The notes under the pieces are model-generated. The model searched no databases, was not told the DNA's origin, and saw only the letters and a list, made by a program, of their open reading frames with translations. Shown here one piece after another: positions 1 to 4,927 of a stretch of DNA of 5,217 nt. The stretch comes from Sphingobacteriaceae bacterium. GTDB lineage: Bacteria > Bacteroidota > Bacteroidia > Sphingobacteriales > Sphingobacteriaceae. Each line of letters begins with the position of its first letter. Position 1 is the first letter of the stretch. The position numbers and the translations under genes are program-made. The stretch is from positions 1 through 5,217 of the forward strand of contig JAIPAN010000102.1 of the NCBI GenBank assembly GCA_021740025.1, in the 5' to 3' direction.

Positions 1-139
1 GTGTAAAAAGAAGGTTTGAAAAAAAAGAGAAAGAAACCAATGGGCTAGTAAAAAGACAAAAATAATCATGCACGTATCGTTTTTAGAGGGGCTAAGCTAT
101 AAGGATACGGTTTATTTATCGGATAATCAGTATTTTATT

Positions 140-173
140 AAAAAAATGCCATATCCGGTAAAAGATATGGCAT
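140..173 (-). terminator. Intrinsic terminator of the membrane-protein gene
   Basis: A perfect 10-bp inverted repeat (146-155 with 164-173, arm ATGCCATATC) surrounds an 8-base loop. Read on the minus strand it is followed directly by six T residues (145-140). It lies 25 bases past the stop codon of the minus-strand gene, the right place and polarity for a Rho-independent terminator. The stem is only moderately GC-rich, so efficiency is uncertain. Read on the plus strand there is no T-tract after the stem, so it should act leftward only. Confidence 0.8.
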
Positions 174-198
174 CTGTGCGTAAAAGGTAGTGGTGGGC

Positions 199-618
199 TT
201 ATTTTGTAGCACCTGCACCGAGTACCCAAGCCACCACAGCTCCAGTAATAGAAGCCAGCACGGTGGCGGCTAAAATGTCTACCGCAACTGCGTTTAGGGT
301 AGTAATATTAGTAGTTCCATACATGGTGAAATCTATGGCACCGGCCACTAAAAACCCAACCCACGCACCCGATTTGGCTCCTGCTGCAGCGGTTTTAACC
401 TGCCCTACACAAGAAAATATATAGGAAAGGAAAAATCCATACAATAAACTGCCCAAGCCAATTGACCACAAAAGCATGTCTACACGGTTTACACCCAAAG
501 CCAGGCCAGCATTTTCTTCCATGTAATCCATTAATAACATGCCGTAAATAAGCCAGCCAAGCAAAAAGTGAACAATACCGCCTAAAATTCCTGCTAAAAA
601 GTAATTTTTTGAGTTCAT
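199..618 (-). CDS. Small four-helix integral membrane protein, function unknown
   Basis: This encodes a 139-residue, very hydrophobic protein with four likely membrane helices at about residues 6-29, 48-70, 82-102 and 110-135. Short loops join them; the one after helix 1 is acidic (DYMEEN, 31-36). The first helix carries GWLIYG (21-26), which recalls the GW-x-YG signature of DUF1761-type membrane proteins. That family link is a guess from memory and the function is unknown. No catalytic residues, cofactor motif or separate signal peptide are visible. The ATG at 618 has no Shine-Dalgarno sequence, as is usual in Bacteroidota, and no better upstream start is seen. The gene stands alone, divergent from the ribosomal operon, with its own terminator and a possible upstream promoter. 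Coding status is well supported by length, helix pattern and flanking signals. Confidence 0.85.
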   Translation of the reverse strand: MNSKNYFLAGILGGIVHFLLGWLIYGMLLMDYMEENAGLALGVNRVDMLLWSIGLGSLLYGFFLSYIFSCVGQVKTAAAGAKSGAWVGFLVAGAIDFTMYGTTNITTLNAVAVDILAATVLASITGAVVAWVLGAGATK

Positions 619-654
619 AAATCAATAAAATTAAGTAAATAATGAGTTAATTAT

Positions 655-700
655 AATTAGGTTATGGTATTCCTCTATACCAAAAATACCGAACCTAATT
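655..700. repeat. 46-bp imperfect palindrome, possible operator
   Basis: The outer arms AATTAGGTT (655-663) and AACCTAATT (692-700) are perfect 9-bp complements. The inner arms GGTATT (666-671) and AATACC (685-690) add six more pairs. The only interruption is two bases (664-665) against one (691). The centre (672-684) contains an alternative partner ATACC (677-681). The dyad covers a TATTTTTG box read leftward (681-688) that could serve the membrane-protein gene, so it could be a repressor site or a 5' RNA hairpin. It lacks a clear T-tract, so a terminator is unlikely. Confidence 0.55.
681..688 (-). promoter_or_regulatory. Possible -7 box for the membrane-protein gene
   Basis: Read on the minus strand these bases are TATTTTTG, matching the Bacteroidota -7 consensus TAnnTTTG. 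Transcription would start near 675-678, giving a leader of roughly 55-60 bases before the ATG at 618. No TTTG is found at the expected -33 distance, and the motif is easy to meet by chance in AT-rich DNA, so this is a moderate to weak call. The box lies inside the palindrome at 655-700. Confidence 0.4.
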
Positions 701-758
701 TTAAATGTTAACGTAGTTGGGGCAATATTATTGGCTGCTTAAAAATTTACACTAATGA

Positions 759-789
759 TTTGAAATTTAATAGAATAAGGCTATCTTTG
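759..789 (+). promoter_or_regulatory. Promoter of the rplM-rpsI-rpsB-tsf operon
   Basis: A TTTG (-33 element) at 759-762 and TATCTTTG (-7 element, consensus TAnnTTTG) at 782-789 are separated by 19 bases. This is an essentially full match to the Bacteroidota primary-sigma promoter. Transcription should begin about 3-6 bases after 789, giving a leader of about 50 bases ahead of the rplM start codon. It is the best promoter in the window and fits the heavy expression expected of a ribosomal-protein operon. Confidence 0.85.
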
Positions 790-792
790 CAG

Positions 793-810
793 TCCCCAAT
801 TTTTTGGGGA
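793..810 (+). promoter_or_regulatory. Hairpin at the 5' end of the ribosomal-protein mRNA
   Basis: TCCCCAA (793-799) pairs with TTGGGGA (804-810) around a TTTT loop (800-803), with a possible extra G-U pair at 792/811. It starts at or within a few bases of the predicted transcription start, so the mRNA would begin with almost no single-stranded 5' end. It is followed by TAAACT rather than a T-tract, so it is not a terminator. It could stabilise the mRNA or be a small autoregulatory leader; neither role is shown by the sequence. Confidence 0.6.
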
Positions 811-843
811 TAAACTAATTTATTAATTAAATAAAAAAAGCAA

Positions 844-1287
844 GTGAATACGTTAAGTTACAAAACTGTCTCTGCCAAGAAAACGACCGTTAACAAACAA
901 TGGGTAGTTGTTGACGCTCAAGGAGAGATTTTGGGGCGCTTGTCTTCTAAAATCGCAATGATTGTAAGAGGAAAAAACAAGCCATCGTACACCCCACACG
1001 TAGACTGCGGAGATAACGTAATTGTTATTAATGCAGACAAGGTTAAACTGACCGGAAACAAATTCAGCGAAAAGCAATATGTTTCCTATACCGGCTATCC
1101 AGGCGGTCAGCGTTTCATTTCTCCGAAGGAGTTAATGGCCAAACATCCGGAACGTGTAGTAGAAAAAGCCGTTCGCGGTATGTTACCTAAAAATCGTTTG
1201 GGCCGTGCAATTTACAAGAACCTGTATGTATATGCAGGAACTGATCATCCGCACGCAGCTCAAAATCCTACAACCATTAAACTTTAA
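844..1287 (+). CDS. rplM: 50S ribosomal protein L13 (uL13)
   Basis: L13 is an early-assembling protein of the large ribosomal subunit. The 147-residue product has the family's usual length and landmarks: VVDAQGEILGRLSSKIA (22-38), HVDCGDNVIVINADKVKLTG (52-71), YTGYPGG (82-88), VRGMLPKNRLGR (110-121) and YAGTDHPHAAQNP (130-142). The start is GTG: an in-frame TAA at 832-834 rules out any upstream start, the next in-frame ATG is at residue 39 (inside the conserved domain), and MNTLSYKT is the N-terminus I recall for Bacteroidota L13. There is no Shine-Dalgarno sequence; the region before the start is A-rich. It is the first gene of the operon, about 50 bases after the promoter, with rpsI 11 bases downstream as in most bacteria. 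Confidence 0.98.
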   Translation: MNTLSYKTVSAKKTTVNKQWVVVDAQGEILGRLSSKIAMIVRGKNKPSYTPHVDCGDNVIVINADKVKLTGNKFSEKQYVSYTGYPGGQRFISPKELMAKHPERVVEKAVRGMLPKNRLGRAIYKNLYVYAGTDHPHAAQNPTTIKL

Positions 1288-1291
1288 GGAG
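1286..1291 (+). promoter_or_regulatory. Strong Shine-Dalgarno site of rpsI
   Basis: AAGGAG, overlapping the last two bases of the rplM stop codon, lies 7 bases before the rpsI ATG, which is ideal spacing for pairing with 16S rRNA. It stands out because rplM, tsf, pyrH, frr and the ABC gene in this window have no such site. Confidence 0.8.
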
Positions 1292-1298
1292 AAAGAAA

Positions 1299-1685
1299 AT
1301 GTCAACAACAAACACTTCGGGAAGAAGAAAAACTGCTGTTGCCCGCATTTATTTAACTGAGGGTAGCGGCAACATTACCGTAAACGGTAAAGATTACAAA
1401 GAGTATTTTCCAACATTGCCCTTGCAATACATTGTTACTCAATCAACAGAAGTTAGCGGTTCTACCGGTAAATTTGATGTAAAAGTAAATGTAGCAGGTG
1501 GTGGTGTTAAAGGACAGGCAGAAGCCGTTCGTTTGGCAATTGCGAAAGCAATTGTTGAGCTAGATCCGGAAACTAAACCTTCATTGAGAGCTAAAGGCAT
1601 TATGACCCGCGATGACCGTATGGTTGAGCGTAAGAAACCAGGTCGTAAGAAAGCACGTAAGCGCTTCCAATTCAGTAAACGTTAA
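1299..1685 (+). CDS. rpsI: 30S ribosomal protein S9 (uS9)
   Basis: S9 belongs to the head of the small subunit, and its C-terminal tail reaches the P-site tRNA. The 128-residue product matches the family length (about 130). [10 protein letters not shown] (8-17) is the N-terminal signature, [20 protein letters not shown] (63-82) the core, and [20 protein letters not shown] (103-122) the basic segment leading to the terminal FSKR (125-128), whose last residues contact tRNA in known ribosomes. The ATG at 1299 is fixed by the AAGGAG site just upstream and by the family N-terminus. The gene follows rplM by 11 bases, the classic rplM-rpsI pair, and is separated from rpsB by 19 bases, so the three are surely co-transcribed. 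Confidence 0.98.
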   Translation: MSTTNTSGRRKTAVARIYLTEGSGNITVNGKDYKEYFPTLPLQYIVTQSTEVSGSTGKFDVKVNVAGGGVKGQAEAVRLAIAKAIVELDPETKPSLRAKGIMTRDDRMVERKKPGRKKARKRFQFSKR

Positions 1686-1689
1686 TTTC

Positions 1690-1695
1690 AGGAGG
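1690..1695 (+). promoter_or_regulatory. Perfect Shine-Dalgarno site that fixes the rpsB start
   Basis: AGGAGG sits 9 bases before the ATG at 1705, with an A-rich spacer. It decides between this start and an in-frame ATG at 1612, which lies inside rpsI and would add 31 residues unlike any S2. A full AGGAGG is notable in Bacteroidota, where the anti-Shine-Dalgarno end of 16S rRNA is normally masked. Confidence 0.8.
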
Positions 1696-1704
1696 ATCAA
1701 AAAA

Positions 1705-2547
1705 ATGGCTAGAACAACATATCAAGACTTATTGGATGCAGGTGTACACTTTGGTCACCTTACCCGCAAATGGGATCCAAAAATGGCGCCTTACATTTTC
1801 ATGGAACGTAACGGCATCCACATTATCGATTTAAATAAAACATTAACTAAAGTAGAGGAAAGTGCTGCTGCGATTAAACAAATTGTTAAATCGGGCCGTA
1901 AAGTACTTTTCGTATCTACTAAAAAACAAGCGAAAGATATCGTAGCTGAACAAGCAAAATCTGTAGGCATGCCTTACGTAACCGAACGTTGGTTGGGTGG
2001 TATGTTAACCAATTTCGCTACCGTGCGCAAGTCAATAAAAAAGATGTCTAACATCGATAAAATGACTCAAGACGGCACCTTCGATGTATTGTCGAAAAAA
2101 GAAAAATTAATGATTCAGCGTGAGCGTATCAAATTGGAATCTCTATTAGGAGGTATCGCCGATTTGAACCGTTTACCTGCCGCATTATTTTTAGTTGATG
2201 TAAAAAAAGAACACATCGCGGTTGCTGAGGCATTGAAGTTAAATATCCCAACCTTTGCAATGGTGGATACAAACTCCGATCCTTCGAATATCGATTTCCC
2301 AATTCCGGCAAACGATGACGCTACTAAATCTATTACCTTAATTACCGATATCATTATCAAAGCAATTCAGGAAGGTTTAGAAGAGCGTAAACGTGAGAAA
2401 GACGAAGAAACCGATAAAGAAGGTGCAGCTGAAAAAGCAAAAGTAGATGCCGCTCCGGCAACAGAAGCAGCAAGCGCTACTCCTGGTAAAAGAGCACGCA
2501 AAACTACTGCCAAAGCAGAAGTTGAAAGCGAAAAAACAGAAGAGTAA
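1705..2547 (+). CDS. rpsB: 30S ribosomal protein S2 (uS2) with acidic/basic C-terminal tail
   Basis: S2 is a late-assembling protein at the back of the small subunit, near S1 and the mRNA exit region. The 280-residue product has [19 protein letters not shown] (9-27), RNGIHIIDL (35-43), VSTKKQA (70-76), [10 protein letters not shown] (95-104) and [20 protein letters not shown] (188-207), all family hallmarks. The conserved body ends near residue 226. Beyond it is a charged, Ala/Lys/Glu-rich, probably disordered tail of about 54 residues, making the protein longer than E. coli S2 (241). An in-frame extension back to 1612 is rejected because the family N-terminus [10 protein letters not shown] and the AGGAGG site both mark 1705. 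It follows rpsI by 19 bases and precedes tsf, the near-universal rpsB-tsf order, here with a 96-base gap holding a palindromic repeat. Confidence 0.98.
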   Translation: MARTTYQDLLDAGVHFGHLTRKWDPKMAPYIFMERNGIHIIDLNKTLTKVEESAAAIKQIVKSGRKVLFVSTKKQAKDIVAEQAKSVGMPYVTERWLGGMLTNFATVRKSIKKMSNIDKMTQDGTFDVLSKKEKLMIQRERIKLESLLGGIADLNRLPAALFLVDVKKEHIAVAEALKLNIPTFAMVDTNSDPSNIDFPIPANDDATKSITLITDIIIKAIQEGLEERKREKDEETDKEGAAEKAKVDAAPATEAASATPGKRARKTTAKAEVESEKTEE

Positions 2548-2555
2548 TATTAAAT

Positions 2556-2613
2556 TGTGGGTTGTAGGTTGTTTGATGTGGGATTACTTACAACTCATAA
2601 CTTACAACCCACA
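2556..2613. repeat. 58-bp palindromic element of eight TGTRRGT heptads
   Basis: The element has two 29-base halves in inverted orientation, centred between 2584 and 2585. Each half holds four degenerate heptads of consensus TGTRRGT, starting at 2556, 2563, 2570 and 2577 on the plus strand and, read on the minus strand, at 2613, 2606, 2599 and 2592. The outermost 11 bases (2556-2566 with 2603-2613) pair perfectly. Pairing continues with two G-U pairs to 2572/2597, then after a poorly paired gap resumes at 2577-2582 with 2587-2592. The RNA would form a long hairpin in the rpsB-tsf message. It has no T-tract on either side, so it is not an ordinary intrinsic terminator. It resembles REP-like or other small dispersed palindromes; membership of such a family cannot be shown from one copy. 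Confidence 0.75.
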
Positions 2614-2643
2614 TGTATTAAAAAACTATTAAAAAAAGAAAAA

Positions 2644-3483
2644 ATGTCTACAGTACAAATTTCTGCAGCAGATGTAAATAAACTTCGCCAACAAACAGGC
2701 GCTGGTATGATGGATTGCAAAAAAGCTTTAGTAGAAGCAAACGGCGATTTTGATGCAGCTGTTGATTATTTACGTAAAAAAGGGGCAAAAGTAGCCGCTA
2801 GCCGTTCAGACCGTGAGTCTAACGAAGGAGTAGTTATTGCTAAAACTACCGCCGATGGTAAAAGAGGTATTATAGTTGAAGTAAACTGCGAAACAGATTT
2901 CGTAGCTAAAAATACCGACTTTATTGCCTTTGCAACCAGCATTGCAGAGTTAGCCATTGCCAACAACCCGACAAGCATTGAGGCTTTAACCGAATTAGAA
3001 TTAAACGGCACTAAATTAGCCGATCAAATTTTAGATCAAACTGGTAAAATTGGCGAAAAAATTGGCGTATCTAAATACGAAGTAATTAGTGGCGAAAAAG
3101 TAGTAGCCTATATTCACGGAAACTACCGTTTAGGTGTATTGGTTTCTTTAAGCGCTAACGTAGCTGATGCTGATGAAGCAGGAAAAGACGTGGCCATGCA
3201 AATTGCAGCCATGAATCCGGTTGCTCTTGATAAAGGCGATGTAGATGCCCGCACCATTGAACGTGAGTTAGAAATTGCAAAAGACCAAATTCGTGCCGAA
3301 GGTAAACCAGAAGATATGGTAGAAAAAATTGCCGCCGGTAAATTAAATAAGTTCTACAAAGAATCAACCTTGTTAAACCAAGAGTTTGTAAAAGACTCAT
3401 CGAAAACCGTTGCCCAGTTCCTAGACGGGGTTTCGAAAGGATTAACCGTTGTAAGCTTTAAACGAGTACAACTAGGTGCTTAA
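2644..3483 (+). CDS. tsf: Elongation factor Ts
   Basis: EF-Ts is the cytoplasmic guanine-nucleotide exchange factor that releases GDP from EF-Tu. The 279-residue product is full length (E. coli 283). It has an N-terminal UBA-like domain (VNKLRQQTGAGMMDCKKALV, 11-30, running to about 47), the EF-Tu-contacting TDFVAKN motif (84-90), the paired core subdomains, and a C-terminal segment with KFYKESTLLNQEFVKD (236-251) ending FKRVQLGA. The ATG at 2644 matches the family N-terminus. An in-frame GTG at 2557 would translate the palindromic repeat and is rejected. The region before the start is a run of A residues with no Shine-Dalgarno sequence. It is the last gene of the ribosomal operon, 96 bases after rpsB. 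No separate promoter is visible, so it probably depends on read-through of the hairpin region. Confidence 0.98.
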   Translation: MSTVQISAADVNKLRQQTGAGMMDCKKALVEANGDFDAAVDYLRKKGAKVAASRSDRESNEGVVIAKTTADGKRGIIVEVNCETDFVAKNTDFIAFATSIAELAIANNPTSIEALTELELNGTKLADQILDQTGKIGEKIGVSKYEVISGEKVVAYIHGNYRLGVLVSLSANVADADEAGKDVAMQIAAMNPVALDKGDVDARTIERELEIAKDQIRAEGKPEDMVEKIAAGKLNKFYKESTLLNQEFVKDSSKTVAQFLDGVSKGLTVVSFKRVQLGA

Positions 3484-3485
3484 TT

Positions 3486-3519
3486 AAAAATCCCCCGAAA
3501 AAATCGGGGGATTTTTTTT
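3486..3519 (+). terminator. Intrinsic terminator of the ribosomal operon
   Basis: TCCCCCGA (3491-3498) pairs with TCGGGGGA (3504-3511) around an AAAAA loop, and the stem can be extended by A residues 3486-3490 pairing into the T-run. Eight T residues follow (3512-3519). It begins two bases after the tsf stop codon. This is a textbook Rho-independent terminator and separates the tsf unit from pyrH. The A-run on the other side could let it work weakly in the opposite direction, but no leftward gene lies there. Confidence 0.95.
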
Positions 3520-3547
3520 GAGCATATTTTTCTATCGCTATTTTTTT

Positions 3548-3555
3548 TATTTTTG
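3548..3555 (+). promoter_or_regulatory. Probable -7 box of the pyrH-frr promoter
   Basis: TATTTTTG matches the Bacteroidota -7 consensus TAnnTTTG and lies 17 bases before the pyrH ATG. A promoter is expected here because a strong terminator stands just upstream. No TTTG is found at the usual -33 distance; the region upstream is a string of T-rich sequence. The leader would be only about 12-15 bases. Confidence 0.65.
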
Positions 3556-3572
3556 ACAAACCTCCCCAAGCA

Positions 3573-4277
3573 ATGAAATACAAACGTATACTCCTAAAAC
3601 TTAGCGGCGAAGCCTTAATGGGCGAAAAACAATACGGTATTGATATTGACCGTGTAGCCCAATACGCCAAAGATATACAAGCCGTACACGCACAAGGCAT
3701 TGAAATTGCCTTGGTAATTGGAGGCGGCAATATATACCGCGGCCTAAGTGCAGAAAAAGCCGGAATGGATCGTGTACAAGCGGATTATATGGGGATGTTG
3801 GCCACCGTAATTAACAGCATGGCCCTGCAAGATGCGCTCGAAAAAGTAGGTGTAAAAACCCGTTTACTTACCGCCATTAAAATGGAGCAAATTTGCGAAC
3901 CATTTATTCGCCGCAGAGCCGTACGCCACCTCGAAAAAGGACGTATTGTTATTTTTGGTGCCGGAACCGGCAACCCCTACTTTACTACCGATACGGCAGC
4001 CTCTTTACGTGCCGTTGAAATTAATGCCGATGTGGTACTAAAAGGTACCCGAGTAGATGGTATTTATACCGCCGACCCGGAAAAAGATGCTACCGCCACC
4101 CGTTTCGATGAAATTAGTTTTGCCGATGTATACAGCAAAAATCTAAATGTAATGGATATGACGGCCTTTACTCTTTGCCAAGAAAATAATTTACCCATTA
4201 TTGTGTTTGATATGAACAAACCGGGTAATTTCTTAAAATTGGCCAAAGGCGAACCTATAGGAACTTTAGTGAAATAA
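3573..4277 (+). CDS. pyrH: UMP kinase (uridylate kinase)
   Basis: PyrH phosphorylates UMP to UDP with ATP, in the cytoplasm, supplying all pyrimidine nucleotides. It is the bacterial hexameric type from the amino-acid-kinase fold, unrelated to eukaryotic UMP/CMP kinases. The 234-residue product shows KLSGEAL (9-15, phosphate-binding lysine), GGGNIYRG (50-57), the UMP-binding segment [17 protein letters not shown] (66-82), [15 protein letters not shown] (129-143) and the nucleotide-binding [17 protein letters not shown] (153-169). The length is normal. The ATG at 3573 matches the family N-terminus, there is no Shine-Dalgarno sequence, and the reading frame closes with tandem stops TAATAA (4275-4280). 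It heads a two-gene unit with frr, 17 bases downstream, a pairing common in many bacteria. Confidence 0.98.
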   Translation: MKYKRILLKLSGEALMGEKQYGIDIDRVAQYAKDIQAVHAQGIEIALVIGGGNIYRGLSAEKAGMDRVQADYMGMLATVINSMALQDALEKVGVKTRLLTAIKMEQICEPFIRRRAVRHLEKGRIVIFGAGTGNPYFTTDTAASLRAVEINADVVLKGTRVDGIYTADPEKDATATRFDEISFADVYSKNLNVMDMTAFTLCQENNLPIIVFDMNKPGNFLKLAKGEPIGTLVK

Positions 4278-4294
4278 TAAACGATTGATAGAAC

Positions 4295-4858
4295 ATGAGC
4301 GAACTTATTAAAAAACAACTAGAAGATGCCAAAGCCACTATGGACAAGGCTATTGATCATACCGAGGCAGAATTAAGCAAAATTCGTGCAGGTAAGGCTA
4401 TGCCCTCTATGCTAGACGGCCTAATGGTAGACTACTACGGAACTCCAACACCCTTGAGCCAGATAGGTACCGTAAACACACCCGATGCCCGTACCTTGGT
4501 TATTCAGCCATGGGAAAAAAGCTTGTTGGCAGCCATCGAAAAGTGTATTATGGAATCTAATTTGGGCTTAAACCCACAAAACGATGGAAATATTATCCGC
4601 TTAAACATACCGCCATTAACCGAAGAGCGCAGAAAAGACTTGGTAAAAAAGGTAAAAGAAGAAGCAGAAAAAGGACGCATTGCCGTGCGAAATATTCGTA
4701 AAGATGCCAACGAAAAAATTAAAAAATTAAAAGCCGATGGCGTATCAGACGATGAAATTAAGGGCGGCGAAGCAGATGTACAAAAGCTAACCGATACCTA
4801 CATAGCCAAGGTAGATACCCATGCCGAAGCCAAAGAAAAAGATATCATGACGGTTTAA
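4295..4858 (+). CDS. frr: Ribosome recycling factor
   Basis: RRF works with EF-G after termination to split the 70S ribosome from mRNA and deacylated tRNA. The 187-residue product matches the family length (E. coli 185). Domain I is a three-helix bundle formed by the N-terminal helix (about 1-30, through KIRAGKAMPSMLDGL at 29-43) and the long C-terminal helices, including RRKDLVKKVKEEAEKGR (112-128) and RIAVRNIRKDANEKIKKLK (128-146). The small domain II lies between (about 31-105), with VDYYGTPTPLSQIGTV (45-60). The C-terminus ends KDIMTV. The ATG at 4295 fits the family N-terminus and has no Shine-Dalgarno sequence. It is co-transcribed with pyrH and is the last gene before the hairpin at 4877. 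Confidence 0.98.
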   Translation: MSELIKKQLEDAKATMDKAIDHTEAELSKIRAGKAMPSMLDGLMVDYYGTPTPLSQIGTVNTPDARTLVIQPWEKSLLAAIEKCIMESNLGLNPQNDGNIIRLNIPPLTEERRKDLVKKVKEEAEKGRIAVRNIRKDANEKIKKLKADGVSDDEIKGGEADVQKLTDTYIAKVDTHAEAKEKDIMTV

Positions 4859-4876
4859 TGGCAATAAAAAATTATA

Positions 4877-4920
4877 AGCAAAGGGAATGGGGTAAATACC
4901 TCGTTCCCTTTGTTATTTTT
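4877..4920 (+). terminator. Terminator of the pyrH-frr unit, overlapping the next -7 box
   Basis: A stem of about 17 pairs (4877-4893 with 4898-4914, three of them G-U) closes an AAAT loop. Its outer arms AAAGGGAA (4880-4887) and TTCCCTTT (4904-4911) are perfect. A T-rich tail, TTATTTTT, follows and partly overlaps the stem base. It begins 18 bases after the frr stop. The T-tract is interrupted by an A, so some read-through into the ABC gene is possible. Confidence 0.85.
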
Positions 4921-4921
4921 G
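4914..4921 (+). promoter_or_regulatory. Probable -7 box of the ABC exporter gene
   Basis: TATTTTTG, identical to the box before pyrH and matching TAnnTTTG, ends 6 bases before the ATG at 4928. Transcription would start at about 4924-4927, essentially at the start codon. No TTTG lies at the -33 position, which is occupied by the terminator stem. Confidence 0.55.
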
Positions 4922-4927
4922 TAACAC

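Noticed and set aside
57..64. Leftward TATTTTTG box that could be a promoter for a gene beyond the left edge
   Set aside because: There is no -33 element and no gene is visible in the window to support it. Several such octamers are expected by chance in DNA this AT-rich. Otherwise positions 1-139 show nothing I can support.
68..190. 40-codon plus-strand open frame starting MHVSFLEGL
   Set aside because: It runs through the terminator of the opposing gene, has no recognisable features and no clear start signals. It is most likely chance.
1612..1704. In-frame 31-residue N-terminal extension of S2 from an ATG inside rpsI
   Set aside because: The extension overlaps rpsI, has no family similarity, and a perfect Shine-Dalgarno site plus the conserved N-terminus mark 1705 as the start.
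2556..2613. Reading the rpsB-tsf palindrome as an intrinsic terminator or riboswitch
   Set aside because: It has no T-tract in either direction, and tsf needs transcription through it. No conserved aptamer core is recognisable.
2557..2643. In-frame 29-residue N-terminal extension of EF-Ts from a GTG
   Set aside because: It would translate the palindromic repeat, and known EF-Ts proteins start at the equivalent of 2644.
2766..3400. Antisense open frames over tsf, and similar ones over rplM, rpsB, pyrH, frr and the ABC gene
   Set aside because: They lie opposite strongly conserved coding sequence, have no promoter or translation signals, and their products look like no known protein.
844..4858. 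A hidden novel system within the operon block
   Set aside because: All six genes are full-length, recognisable and in a conserved order, with no insertion, fusion or frameshift. Novelty, if any, is confined to the intergenic structures.
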